Shown piece by piece: positions 47,301 to 59,870 of a stretch of 64,000 bases of DNA. Below the pieces are notes generated by a model, which saw only the letters and a list, made by a program, of their open reading frames with translations, did not search any database and was not told the origin of the DNA. The position numbers were made by a program, and so were the translations under genes. Every line of letters starts with the position of its first letter. The stretch's first letter is position 1. Source of the DNA: Paracentrotus lividus (taxonomy: Eukaryota > Echinodermata > Echinoidea > Camarodonta > Echinidae); the NCBI GenBank assembly GCA_940671915.1, contig CALNVZ010003435.1, positions 3,099,033 to 3,163,032 on the forward strand, written 5' to 3'.

Positions 47301-49200
47301 GTACGTCTTCGATCATCTAAGTAATACTTTTCTCTTGTGTGCCTAGTTGGCGCTATATGTCATCGAAGCAGATCGTTGCTCGCACGACTTATGTGAAAGA
47401 AGGGATTATTTCACCGATATTTGAGATAGTTTGATAATTTGTTCGCCTTCGTACAAATAACCTAAAGAGTTTCAGGTTATAGATTATATGTTTAGGATGT
47501 GTGCTAAGACATCATATGATTCTTTCATATCTCGCAGTTTGTCGTGAGCCAGAATCATACTACTTATGTTTACGTAGGCTCTTATATGTGATTCTTTCAT
47601 ACCTAGCCTATCAGTCCGTGTGACTTGGTTGAGGCCTTGGATGTCCCGACGACTCGAAATTATGTTCACGAACACTAATGCGCCTGATCATACTACGAAG
47701 CAACAGAAAGGCGATAGTGATAAATACTTAAATGATTCTACAGATAGGGTGCTTTGCACTGTAAATGGCTTCGCAATAGAGATGGAATATAGTCTCTCAA
47801 ATGTACATTCGATATGCGCACTACTATTAGCTTTCGAGTCTTCAGTTCATTGGTTCTCATACATCTTAAGTACAAACAATTCTAAGTCTAAAGGGTGGCC
47901 TTTGAAAAGTGTTTCCCTGGCTTCTTTCGATGTTGAGTCATATACTCTATTCTTCTATCAGTCTGGCTTGTGAGATGGAAAGAGCTATAACCCCTGAGCT
48001 CGGGATATTTTGCCTCATGATGGACCTGACGACCTCTGCCAAAAGACTAACTGTTTGATTGAATGAAGTAGGCTTGAGATCTGTCATCGAGAGAGAAAAA
48101 TAGAGATCCTATGGGCTAACAAATTGCTCTTACAATGAATCATTGACCTATATCGCATATATTTTATAGATTCGTCCCTCGAGTTTTTCATGACAGAATT
48201 TCATGTTGTTTTGACTCTAGACCGCAGGGCTTTCGGCGCTCGGAATTTTCAAATGAGACGGAAGATTTGTATATGATGATAGCCAATATAATGAAAAAAA
48301 AACTTCAAAAATCCTCGAGCTTTAGAAGAGATGAATTTTTTTGAGCGTCAAAGTGAATTATTGGTTTTTGTTTTAGAAATTAATCTTTCTATATGGCCGG
48401 GACACCCGCTTTTCTCTTTTGATTCACACTTGACCGTTGACATGGTCGTCTACATACTACTTCCAGCCCACTTCATGTAGGTGTGTATCTACCATTGCCT
48501 AGTCTGAGAAACGCTTTTTTTTTTTTTTTTTTTTTTTTAAAAGTGGCCAACCTTGATGGAAGATAATTCTTTTTCGGCGAGATTTCATTTAGTTCAAGCA
48601 CTTAATTTGGTAATCACATAAAATACAGGTTTCGGTTCATGCTCAGTTTTTTCCTCGTGCCTTCTCTGAGGTTTATTCTTCTCGCTGTTTCTCATAGGGG
48701 CGTAGAACCAATGTGGGGCCAAAGCTTGTGCTTTGAATTTGCAGAATTACGGTGAATCGCTCTAGTATCAGGTAAGTTCCGAGATACCAATTTCTCCCTC
48801 GGCACCTTCGTGCTCGTATCTTTATAATTGGGAAAAGAGGTGGACACCGCAATTCTGCTTGAGATTGCCCCTCGCTTTCTGGGGTGTCATTTTGTGGTGT
48901 TAGCGCGCTCGCAGGTGCGCCCAGTAAAGGAAGTCAGCTTAATCCACATGCACAAGTACTCGTTTTCTTATGGGTGCTCGACTGTCATATACAGTGTATA
49001 ATCTCTGAAGATTCGAATATACGTTTGCCAAAATATTAGATGGTGTACTTAACTGCCTCTACCAGGATCGTAATAGTGTTTTCCCCGTTCAAGATTTGCA
49101 TTCTTTAGAATCAGTTCTGCTTCTCTACATCCTCTATTTCAATTGGTTGATTGGTTCACATTTCAAATTTTCTCACGCTACTGTGCTGACGCACATATCT
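44340..49200. other. Long stretch without recognisable genes
   Basis: Contains a C tract (44918-44932), an A/(TAAA)n tract (45609-45676), a poly-T (48516-48538) and AT-rich DNA. Open frames up to 117 codons have no recognisable domain or splice context. The missing first RING exon of the RNF166-like gene and its promoter should lie here or beyond, but I do not see them. Confidence 0.5.
45609..45676. repeat. A tract and (TAAA)n microsatellite
   Basis: A run of about 17 A followed by AAATAAAT-type repeats. Confidence 0.9.
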
Positions 49201-49205
49201 TAGGA

Positions 49206-50880
49206 CTACAAGGAATTTAACGAGATCAACCAGATAGTGGTTAGTTGATCGACTCTTCCGACTGCCATATTGGTTTTTATCAAGGAACGGTTCGATGTCG
49301 GCAAGCAACACTTGACAATGAAATTTTCCGCTATTTTAGAGAAATGATCTGTCAATGCAATGGGTCGCAGTTTTGCTATGTTTGGTGGATGTTCCTTTGG
49401 TATTGAAACACAGTGGCCTTCTTCCACATTGTAGGAACAACACCTTCCGAAAATGACGTGTTCAATATGTCACACAGCGGAGTGCTAAGTTCAACTGCAA
49501 AAGTCTTGATGAGCTTTGCAGGTATACCATCGGGGCCAGCCGATTTTCCTGGAACCACCTTCTTCAGTTCATTGTAGACCTCCCATGGCTGCAGTCTAGG
49601 TGGTTCTCTCGCTGGTAGGAAGGCTGGTAATTGGCTACGATCAAGAGGAGGTAGGTCAGCAGCACAACTGACAAATTTCTCATTGATGATATTGGCAACA
49701 GCCGTTGGGGTAAGTTGGTCTCTACCAGGAACTTCGATGATCTGAGACGACTGGGACGATGACGTCATCAACTTGATGTGCTTGTACCACGAAGCAGGGT
49801 TGTCTTCTTTTAATGCGTTCAACCCTGTGTTCGTAGAATCCTCCTTGGCATCTTTGATGGCGCGTTGTACTTTATCCCGGCACTTCTTCCATTCACTTGA
49901 ACCGCGACAAGAGAAGAGGTACTGTCGCTCTTGAATAAGGGACTTGATGTGCGGTGTCATCCAAGGCTTATCCCTTTCGTGGATATTCACCATTTTTCAG
50001 TGGAAAGTAACGATCAATTGCGGCCATGAGTGTTTCACAGAATTCACTACATTTAGATTCTGAGGATACTGCGTCATTAACTTCATTCCAGGGATACGCT
50101 GATATCCATTGACCAAAGGATCTGATGTCTGAGTCCTTCATGGGTCGCACAGTACGCCTCGTTGTGTGTGTTGGACGATGGGAAAACGATGGCAGTGGGC
50201 ACCAGAGGACGGCATTGTGATCACTGGAACCGATTGGACACTTTATTTCACATTTGTGGTAGTATTTCCGGAGGTTTGTAAGGATTTTGTCCAGAATGGC
50301 ATCATTTCTGGTGGGCTTATCACGACTTGATGGAGAGCCGAAGCTGTGCATTATTCCATCAGTGTCCACTCTGTTGAAATCACCCAAAATTGAAATTCCA
50401 GCTTGAGGGTGAAGAACGGATGCCATCTACCGAGTCGATGATATGGTCGATCAACTCAGCCTCAAAGTTGGAGTTGGGGGGACTGTAGACTACAGCGACA
50501 AACAGACTTGAACTTCACGTGGTAGTCGACGAGGGCGCAGTTGTAACCATACAACCTCAAGGTTGTCAGGAACATTAATGTCTGTAACAGGTTTGGGGTA
50601 CAAATCATCACGAGCATATACAAGGACCCCTCCCCAGGCGATTGGACCGACTTTTAGACAGCTGTATGTAACCATCCATACAGAAAGTGTCACCTTCATC
50701 GTTATTCAACCAACGATCTGTTATGGCACACACATCTACTTTGAAATTGTTTATTACTGCATTCAGTTCATCAAATTTGTTAAATATCGATCTCAAATTG
50801 GCCATGTACAGTATTGGAAAGTCATACCTCATTACTGTATTTTGTACTATGTAATTGGTTCTAATAAGTTTATATATCAC
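49206..50880 (-). pseudogene. Non-LTR retrotransposon: endonuclease and start of reverse transcriptase, frameshifted
   Basis: Read from right to left in several frames. The N-terminal endonuclease has 'ILYMANLRSIFNKFDELNAV', 'VDVCAITDRWLN', 'GGVLVYARDDL', 'VVYSPPNSNFEAEL', 'ISILGDFNRVDTDG' and 'PIGSSDHNAV', which are the APE-type motifs including GDFN and SDH. The linker (PWMTPHIKSLIQERQYL) and RT finger motifs follow (GKSAGPDGIPAKLIKT, then IPKEHPPNIAKLRPIALTDH). It stops near 49206 before the catalytic DD. Frame changes occur near 50600, 50440, 49980 and 49420. The layout is that of a Jockey/CR1-superfamily LINE; the clade is not assigned. Loss of the 3' part is unusual for a LINE and implies a deletion or a misjoin. 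Confidence 0.85.
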
Positions 50881-51019
50881 AATTTGTATGAATTGATTTT
50901 ATTTAGTGAGTTTTTAATTATGTTATATAGTTAATGATGTATGATTCGATGTTATGTATTGAATGATATAATGCAATACAGACACATGTACATGTATAAT
51001 TTGATTTGATGTATTGAAT

Positions 51020-51057
51020 GAACACAATAAAGAATATTACCAAAAAAAAAAAAATTT
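51020..51057 (+). other. AATAAA followed by an A tract
   Basis: 'CACAATAAAGAATATTACC' is followed by about 13 A. The spacing is that of a polyadenylated cDNA end, so a small plus-strand retrocopy may lie upstream (50880-51040), but no coding sequence is recognisable. Confidence 0.3.
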
Positions 51058-51325
51058 AAGTCAAAATCCAACATAATTCGTTTGCCTATAGGAATGATCC
51101 AAAACATCACAATAACTATGTAGTATATGCTTATAGGCCTACATATAATCATTTACAATAGTTTTATAATACACAAGAAGACATAAATCAACCAATACCA
51201 AAATATAAGTACAGAATTAAGCTGAAGGTGAAATTAGTAGATATTGTAGAATATGTCTTTATATCACAGGAAAAAGGACACAAAACTGGGTAGAGAGGAA
51301 TAGTATTTTTAATTGCTGAAGCCCT

Positions 51326-51376
51326 ATTTTATTTATTTATTCATTTATTTATTTATTTATTTATTTTTATTTTTTT
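51326..51376. repeat. (TTTA)n microsatellite
   Basis: About eight TTTA units with substitutions, ending in a T-rich run. The 51.06-52.37 kb stretch around it has no recognisable gene. Confidence 0.9.
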
Positions 51377-52372
51377 TCTTCAATTAGTCGATAAAAGATT
51401 GCACCACAATCATAAAAAAAAACAATGATAGGTATTGAAACACGTTTTTTTCAAGTAGGGGCCTACATTGATAGGGATCCAGATGAGTCCATTTAGGGGT
51501 CAGAAGTTGGTCCCAGTGCCTTTTGGCATAATTTTTATTATAGTTCCTCAAGCAAAAAAATAAATAAATAAATAAAAAATAGAAAAACCTCCTTTCATGT
51601 TTTTACAAGATTAAGAAAAATATATGACCACTGTCTTAAAGTGCAAAGTTTGAAGAATGGCATTATAAACGCTTATTTTAATGATTTTTAATGATTTTTA
51701 ACACACGGGGTCTATTGAGGTCTTTTTACAGGCGTAGCGTTATTGGCTTTCCATACTTCATTGTGTACATTTCGTCGTTTAGCGTCTCGGCGATTTCGGT
51801 GAGAATTAATTCATGTTAAAACGTATAATTGATTGGGTTTTAGTGAGATTTTCATCAAATAGATCACATTTCATTATTTGCCAGATTTGAAGTGATATGT
51901 TTCTGGAATATATGTTGTAGTTTCGCCAGTTAACTTCGCGTTATTTTTGAAAACGTTTTCTGTTGTCCCACTCGTTGTTTTCTATGTACCGGTACCATAC
52001 CGGTCAGTCTATTTTTTTTTTCTTATTTTATTTTTTTCATTTCTCATTGAATCGTATAAGAAGTGGTCATATTGACAAGTTCAGATCAAGCCACGTTTAG
52101 CTCAATCATGTCTAACTATTAAAGTTATCCAATCGTTAATTGATGTCTCGTTCTTTTACCCATAAGCCATAGAAAAGTCTACTTGACATTTTTGTCTGGG
52201 AACAAAATCATTTGACCTTAATATAAATCCTGTCTAGTTTTGCATCCAAATGGACAAATATCCTAACCCTAGTTGGCGGAGTAACCCTAAACCCCATCCC
52301 TCTCTTGTTGAATATGAAACTGCTTTAGTCTCAGATCCTAGTCTGATGTAAAGGGTTAACAATTTTCTAGTA

Positions 52373-52411
52373 TTCTTCTTCTTCTTCTTCTTCTTCTTCT
52401 TCTTCTTCTTC
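52373..52411. repeat. (TTC)n tract, 3' tail of the LINE
   Basis: Thirteen TTC units on the plus strand, read as (GAA)n at the 3' end of the minus-strand retrotransposon next to it. Non-LTR elements often end in simple repeats. Confidence 0.75.
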
Positions 52412-52479
52412 CTCCGCTATTTTCGGAGATCAGCAACGGGATGAGTTGCAGGACAGTCGAGGTAGCGTTGATAGCAATA

Positions 52480-55192
52480 TTATGGACAGTTATTGAGAAG
52501 AGAGAGAGGATATGCATGATGGAGTTTGTAAATAAAATGAAGAGATGCTATTATAAGTTTATCATGTACTTGAGAAGGAAGGAGAAGGGAGCAGGGTAGA
52601 AGCACCGCCTTGGTGTATGCTCTGCTTTCACCTAGGTCATAGTGAGAAGAGATCCCGTCAAATGTTTGATTGCTCCTTAGCTTTTCCATGAAGTCCTGTC
52701 TGTGTGGCTCTAGGAAGGAGCATGAAGCGATGAAGTGTGCAGTGTCCTCATCCTCTCTATGACACACTTGGCAGGTAGCTGTTGAGGCTTTTTTGATGGT
52801 CAAAAGCCTTGTCTGGACAGGGTAGGTCTGGCAAAGGAGCTGGGCTCTGACTGTCACCGCTTGTCTCAGGAATTTAGAGCTGCTGCTTTTAGGGTAGAGG
52901 CAAGTTGGATTTGGGATGGTCATGTTTCTCCATATAGAGAGAGTTGTCTTGGCTTGGATTGCCTGTAGTACATTGCTGGAGACTATTTCATTCACTGCCT
53001 GATTTGCGATTTTCTTCCACTAGACATATGGAATGGGTTGAAGAATGAGCGTGTGAAGGTCCGGTAATCGGTACTTGTTGAGAATTTCTTGCCAGGCTCT
53101 GATGGAGGAGGTTTGCTTGGTTAAAGCATGCAGAAATGTCCTGTACTCAAAACGGTCATGAGGGAGATCAAGCATCTGACCAATCAAGAGCAGTTTATCC
53201 AGGTCCACTTGAGTACTGAGCGGTAGGAGTCCGGTGAGAAGGTATACCGCTCGTCAGCCGCTGTTTAGGGCAGAATTTGCTTGAACGCTTTTGTGCTTGT
53301 CGTCTATTGCACATCCTTTGTTGAGGTTCATGACAGCTGCTCCATACAGCATACGGGGGATGCAGTAGGTCTTCCATAGTCTCGCACTGTGTTGTGGAGA
53401 AGCTCCCAGTGTACGCTCCAGCTCCTGTAAGGGCATAGATAGTCTTCAACCCCTTTGAGATCATGTCCTCAGTTGGATCTCTTCTTGTGCTAGACTTCAT
53501 GATGCCAAGATGGGGATGCATTGAGGCAGTCTGCACAGTATCATTTCCGAGATGCCATGTGGATGCTGGTCTGCCTTTATGACCTTTGTTGAAAGCAATG
53601 ATGCAGCTTTAGATGGGTTGATCTTATATCTCCATTTTTTGTGTAGTCATCCGTGGTGTTTAACATATCCTGTAGTTTCTCAGGAGATGAGCTAAGAGGT
53701 GCCACATCATCAGCTAGTACTAGGAGGCAGAGTATCTCCCAAGCAAGTTGCAACCAAGCCCCTGGTCCCGTAGAGTTTTGATAAGGTTTGTCTATGAAGG
53801 TAGTGTAGAGGAGTGGAGAGAGCACTCCACCCTGCCTAACTCCTTGTTGAATTGGAAAAGGCTTGCTCACTTTACCATCCCACAAGACCTGACTGCGTAA
53901 ATTTTGGTAGAGGGACTTGACCATGCAAAACGTAATGGATCCATGACTGTAGCTTCCAGCTTTCGAAATAGGCCTTGGTGCCATACTTTATCGAAGGCCT
54001 TCTCAGCATCAAGCAGAGCAAGATAGGTGGGCTTCCTGATGCTGGTGTTGAGTTCGATGACAAGTTCTAAACAGAAGGAAGCAAGAATGCAGGAGTGCTG
54101 CTTTCTAAATCCAAACTGGAGCTCATCAGGGATATCAGATTGAAGTAGAGACTTCTCGATATGTGGCTTTAGCACCAATTCGAGCAACTTGCAGAAGGTA
54201 GAGGTCAAGGTAATTCCCCTATAGTTCCTTGGGTCATGGGGGCTTTTCCCTTTCCTCTTGTGGAGAGGAAGCACAAGACCATCTTTCAGACACTGCGGGG
54301 TATATGATGTTGACAAGAAGACATTGAATATGAGGAGTATCAATCTCAATGTGATTTCCCCTAGATTCTGGATATGTTCTGGGCTGATGTCATCTGGTCC
54401 ACTAGCTTTACCCTTTTTGAGGCAAGCAACTGCTTTGTTAAGCTCTTGAGATGTGATAAGACTTGTATTTAGGACCGGGTTGATGTTAGCAGGTAGATTC
54501 TCTAATGGCGTGGTTGCTGGTTGGTAATCTTGAGCATTTCCAGTCGGTCTAGCCAGATCAGTGAAATACTGTTGCCAGCCTTCTGCTATTTCATCACCTA
54601 CATAACTTTGACCACCATACTCTATGAGTTCTGTTTGAGTCTTTGTCCCCTTTTTGGTCTGTTGCTTTTTGATTAGTTGGTAGAATAATGAGGAGTTTGA
54701 GGATGACGCCGTCTCGATGGTAGATAGATGGCTCCTATGTTCTTGTGCTCGGGACTGCCTAAGTTTCCTCCTGAACTCCTTTTTAAGTTGCAGGTAATTG
54801 TTGTGCAGTGATGACACAACAGGATTGTCTGCTCTTTTCCAGTCTTTCCAAGCTTGTAAGGCATACTGATATGGTTCAGATACATGCACACTCCACTCTG
54901 CTTTACCTTGACCCTTCTGGTTCGGCCTGCTGTGTGGGAGATCACAAGATTTCTGGAGCATTGTCTTACATAGATGCTGTAGGATTGATTCTGCCTCTGC
55001 TCCTTTGAGATCTTTGTCTTTGATTTCCTTGAACACATGAGCTGCTTCAAGTTCCACAGGTATAGTGTAGTACTCTTGAATGGTGCTGTAGTCTACTTGG
55101 CCCCACTTTACCTTGATTCTCTGTATTCTAGATGCCTTGTCAGGTATTAAGTTGACGACTTCTATTTTTCTTTTTCTATTACTTCTAGGCAT
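52480..55192 (-). pseudogene. Second non-LTR retrotransposon, 5'-truncated, RT to zinc-knuckle region
   Basis: The first frame (53867-55192, 441 codons) holds a basic linker and RT blocks: GKASGPDDISPEHI (261-274), LVLPLHKRKGKS (307-318), NYRGITLTSTFCKLLE (323-338), LQFGFRKQHSC (358-368) and ALLDAEKAFDKV (392-403), with the first catalytic Asp. The next frame has QQGVRQGGVLSPLLY and LADDV, in the place of the catalytic FADD. The C-terminal part has LWKTYCIPRMLYGA and, near the end, CQVCHREDEDTAHFIASC, a C-x2-C-x8-H-x4-C knuckle. Frame changes lie near 53900, 53560, 53250 and 53200, and one TAG near 53018. No endonuclease precedes it; an in-frame TGA sits right before the Met at 55192. Clade not assigned. 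Confidence 0.88.
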
Positions 55193-55364
55193 TCAAGCAG
55201 ATGCAGAGATGAAGACAAAGCAGAGGTGATAATCATTTCAATCTGTAAATAAAACCCTGGATAATTTGTGTTCATCACGCACACCAAAGGATAATATGAC
55301 CGCCAATACTTGATGCTGTGTATCACTGGAAGTTCGTCTTGCTCAAGCTCTCTCAAAACCAAAT

Positions 55365-56332
55365 ATGTCTGAACTGAGTTATGGTAGAAGGAGGAAAAGA
55401 CGGAAATTAAACTGTGGGCGGCCTTATGTCATTAGTCATTCAAAACGTAAAAAGGCAAAAGTTAGAATAGATCAATTCAAACATGCTGAGCAATGTGGAA
55501 TGTCTTCAGGCAAGAGTTGTGATACGTCTTTCTCTAGATTGCCTTTTGAATGCAAAGTAAGGATATTTTTCTTTTTAAGTGATATCGAGAAATGTGAGGT
55601 AGCCAAAGTGTGTTCAGATTGGGCTAGGGTGATAAGAACACCACGTCTGTGGCAAGTTGCCAATTTTACCTATGCATTATCACGAGGAGAGCTTCCCAAA
55701 GACAGATATGATGCAATTAAATGTGTCAAAGAGAGAGCTACCAACTACATATACCATTTAGTTTCAAGAGGAGCCCTGCTACATCACTTGTTTTTCGACC
55801 TGGATATCATCGAGGGTGAGGAAATATGGCTCAGATTTCTGATCTACCTTCTCAAAATGACCAACTCTCATGAGCTCAAAGTTGTCCATGCAGAGTGGAC
55901 AACCTCTCCGGAATTCATGCCATTTCAGGCTGAGGAAATAACCTGGAAATCAGACAGGGTCAAATCATTCTTGTGCCTGCTGACGACCCTCAACGACACC
56001 TGCCCTGCCATTGAAGAGATCCGTACTCCTTTCGACTGGTCGACATCTTCTGTCCAAGCACTCTCAAAATTCAAACAGTTACACACTCTGGAGCTTGATA
56101 AGTACTGGGTGTTTGCTGTGCTACGTGAAGAGAACTTGAATGAGTTGCTGGAAAGCCTGCCACACTTGAAGAGGTTGAAGCTTAGTGTGAGTGTGCCTTT
56201 AATTGGAATGCTGTCCTTCCCACAATACATCATGAGCTCAAAGTCTTTGGAGGTGCTGGACATCTCCAACAGTACCTGTTTCTTTCTCAGAAGCGTGCAT
56301 CTACCAGCTCTGATATCATTTTCTACTGCAAG
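55365..56332 (+). CDS. F-box protein, exon 1
   Basis: 322 codons plus 2 nt. Residues 8-14 and 27-32 are clusters of Arg/Lys that could act as a nuclear localisation signal. Residues 56-101 (SRLPFECKVRIFFFLSDIEK through VCSDWARVIRTPRLWQ) are an F-box, with LP, the hydrophobic heptads, VC--W and LW in the expected places. After it come leucine-rich segments (LHTLELDKYW, LPHLKRLKLS, KSLEVLDIS) that look like degenerate LRRs. F-box proteins recruit substrates to SCF ubiquitin ligases by binding SKP1. I do not recognise a specific orthologue. Donor AG|GTAATA at 56332/56333. The Met at 55365 is the first in frame; an upstream non-coding exon is possible. Confidence 0.85.
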
Positions 56333-56722
56333 GTAATATGTAGAAATGTACTGCTATATACTCTAAAAGGGCATTTATTTTATTTTAACACTGTTGTATT
56401 AGCAATCTTCTGGTTATTAAAGGGGAAATCCAACCTGGAAATTGTTTGTTTTTTTTTTAAGCAGAAAATTAAAAAGATATATAAGTTAAGTTTTGAAGAA
56501 AATCCATCAAAAGACAATTAATTCATGAATGATTTGAGTTTTGATTTCTTTATGTCACTTACGAGCTTCTTATAACACGTTTGAAGAGGGGTTAGGGAAA
56601 GGGGCTCCTCCAGTAAGACAAAAATACATAAACCCAGAATGGAATGTGATGCTGTAAAAAATAAAAAAAAAGGAAACAACAATCTATGTGATTTATGTTT
56701 ATTTTCACCCACTTGCTTCCAG

Positions 56723-56933
56723 GAACCGCTGGACTGGTCCTTTGATGTCCCGAGATGCCTTGAGGGTACCTTGCCTCTATGATATTCTAAAGACTGGTGC
56801 ACCAAGTCTAGCCATCTACAACCAATGCATTGTGGGAGAGGATTGGAGGTCAAAGGTCTCATCAGAGCTTGAAGAGGCTCTGAAATCCAGCTGCTATTGC
56901 TCAAGACATAAACGAGGAAGCTTCTTGTATTAG
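56723..56933 (+). CDS. F-box protein, exon 2 and stop
   Basis: Acceptor CTTCCAG ends at 56722. The first base completes an Arg codon, then 69 residues: NRWTGPLMSRDALRVPCLYD, ILKTGAPSLAIYNQCIVGED, a short helix, and CYCSRHKRGSFLY before TAG. Total protein 392 residues. The final Cys/basic tail is not a recognised domain. Intron of 390 bp, phase 2. Confidence 0.82.
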
Positions 56934-58190
56934 TTTTGAACATTTTGAATGAGTACAAATCAACATCCTACATGTAATATCACAATGACTTGACAATCAT
57001 ATTTTTAAAAAGTAAATCTGGCCAAATATATTCTTTATTGTGGCATAAATCAGTTAAGAGTACCTCTAAATTTAACTAATTTAGCATTTCAGAGAACTAA
57101 TCTTATGGGAGACTTTGACCTCTCTGTTGCTCAGGAGAACTATTTCAGAATTATTTGCAAAATTCAGCACAAAATATGTGAAGTAGAATGATAACACAGC
57201 AGTAGTCTTTATTAAATTAATGAGTTCTGCCATGAATATAGATGTGTATCATGACATTGTATGTTTTAGGTCTATTTCAAATGGTCATATCTAACATTGA
57301 GATATTTTCTTAAATTTGAGATTTTTTTTCCTTTAATTTGTTTATGCTACTTTATTTTACATAAACTTGTAACTATTTGTATGGGACTTTTTATCATCAT
57401 GTATTCCACATATTTAGCAATGTGAATGTGCAATATATCATTCCACAAGTCTTGTTTTAAATGTAATACTTTTTCTGCCTTTTTAGACCTACTGCAATTT
57501 TTATTTATAGACATTGTGAAGTAGACATTTTATCATAAAAATGCATTGAGTAGTTCTATAATAGGAACAATTGTTAAGATGATTTAATTCATTTACATTT
57601 GAATGATCCCTTATTGTACATATTTTGTTGATTTATTTTTATATATTTTCTATTTGTAATGGTTTGTTGAATTCTTAGTTTTTTTGTTGTTTTTTTAATT
57701 TTTTTAAAAACAATTAATAATTCAATTTCATCGTTGGCAAAATTTCAATTCCAATTCTATTGAAGTTCATAGTTCAAATGATCTGTTTAAGACAGCTGGG
57801 AATTTGATTTCCTAATTCATTGATTAACAGACGTCACATGAGAATATATCCTGTTACTCATATTAAATTGCAAACCATTGCAAATGAATGAAATCAAAAT
57901 ACTAAATTATCTGTAGAGTGGGATTTGTAAAGACTGTAGCCATGCTTTTGGTGTAAAACTCAAAATCAAATGAGAATTATGTACAGTCAAACTTGCATGA
58001 GCCGAATAATCGGCCAAGTCAAACCTCCATGGTCAGTTATGTTTTAAGCCCCAACAGATTTGACTTAGGCAAGTTTGACTCCTATTATATACAGTCCACT
58101 CCTATTATATCAAGATGCACTGGATCAAGACTATCTTATCATGAAATACTGAATACATTCCTTGATGATAACTTTGCACAGGTTTGAAAT
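56934..58190 (+). other. Probable 3' UTR of the F-box gene and AT-rich flank
   Basis: AT-rich, no coding frame. Near 58090-58135 is a fragment with the pogo-like end CAGTCCACTCCTATTATA, as at 41576. I did not find a clear AATAAA within 1 kb of the stop codon. Confidence 0.45.
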
Positions 58191-58212
58191 TGGGACTTTT
58201 TAAAATATTGTA

Positions 58213-59576
58213 GGGTAAATTGGGGTTAGTGGGACACTTAAGCATTTATGTAAGTATAACACAAAAATTAGATACTCAATAAAGCAATCACATACCTCAT
58301 TTTGGAGTTTATTTAGATATAAATGTTTTATAAATGTATTGGTTACAATTTCCGCCAAATGAAGATTAAGGTGACAGTTAATCATTACCACTATAATACA
58401 TGGAATAAAATGTGGTTTAAAAGTAAGAAACAAAGATCTCTGTCTTCATAAACAATGTTTATACATTTGGAATATAATTTCTAAGAATCTTAGAAATGAT
58501 ATTCCAGATATCATAAGAACTGATTGCCAAACTATTTTCTCAAACATTTTCACGACTCATTATTATTCTTTTTTCCTGTACACATTTCAAGTGATGAAAA
58601 AGAAGTTGTTGTTCTTTTTTCAACATATCAAAGCTCAAGAGCACTTTTTAAATCTGTGATTCTGTAAACAAAGCAAGCATTTCCTTCGTCCTTTACTCCC
58701 GTTTTGTATGAAAGTAAACAAAAGTTATGGTATTAAAAAAAAAAAAATAGAACTTATTTCTTTCCTGTTTTACAACTTTACAAAAACTAAAGTTTTAAAG
58801 TCTCCATAATTCAACAATATCAGTGCCCCATTTAATAAAACCCATGAGACACTTGAAAATTTACCTAAGCATTATTTATAAAAAAAATTTTTTAAAGCAA
58901 TCATATATCTCATTTTGTAGTTTATTTAGATATAAACGTTTTAGAAATGTTGTGGTAAAAAATAATCCTCCAAATGATGGTCAAAGTGGCAATATTAATC
59001 ATTATTACTCCATTGTTCAACTTACCCCGGCTGTCAAATTGGGGTAATACATGCAGTGATCTGTGATATAAAAGTGCGGAGTGAAGATCTATCTTCGCAA
59101 ACTTTATTTATACATTGAAATACTATTGAATTTGGCGCGTCCCTCTAACCCCAAGCATATGGGGTTAGTGGGACAGTTAGTTAAAACAATTGCTTCAAGT
59201 CTTTTGTTTAAATCTAATTTCATTTTATATTATTTTATAGTTTAACATTTATTTTGTAAACAATTTCATTGCGACATTACCCCTAAAACAAAAGGGATCT
59301 GGGGAAACACAAAGACAAGTTTCCATACGTGTGTATTTTCAAAATTAGCTATTTGGCAATCGTTTTATGTCAAAACGTGAGATGTTACAGATTTGTAACG
59401 ATTCTTTTTCTGATAACTGTCAATTTTTCCCAAACAGGTATGCAATTTGTTGCTAGATGTATGTTTATTCACGCTAAAATAGTTTCTCCACTAAGGCAGG
59501 TCTTAATGAAATGCATTTAAGCAATTCCCCCAAAGTGTCCCACTAACCCCACTGTCCCACTAACCCCAATTTACCC
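58213..59576. mobile_element. TA-GGG element 3 (1364 bp)
   Basis: TA at 58211 and 59577. The ends are perfect inverses starting GGGTAAATTGGGGTTAGTGG. GGGGTTAGTGGGACA recurs: forward at 58222 and 59161; reverse at 59138 (imperfect), 59536 and 59553. The inside also carries a direct duplication of about 120 bp (58281-58394 and 58894-59010), with KAGCAATCA...TTTAGATATAAA blocks. No coding frame. Confidence 0.8.
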
Positions 59577-59870
59577 TATCTGTACTGGCTATAACAGTAG
59601 GGTTGGGCAAATAATTTTTTTTTTCTGAGAAGTTATTTCAAACAAGTTGTTTCTATGGTCAAATTTGATGTAGAATAAAAAAAAATGACAATTATTTTCT
59701 GTACAATGATGTCTGACATCCCTAAAGTGCAAAAAACCTAAATGACATATTTTGCCCAATTATCACACACTTTATTGGTATAAACCAGTTTTATTTTATT
59801 TCTATAAATGGGTTTTGATGGTCAAGAAACTCAAATCTGACAATTTAATCATGACCTAATGTACCTAGTA

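Noticed and set aside
47620..47973. 117-codon open frame
   Set aside because: There is no recognisable domain, no splice context, and the surrounding sequence has no coding signature.
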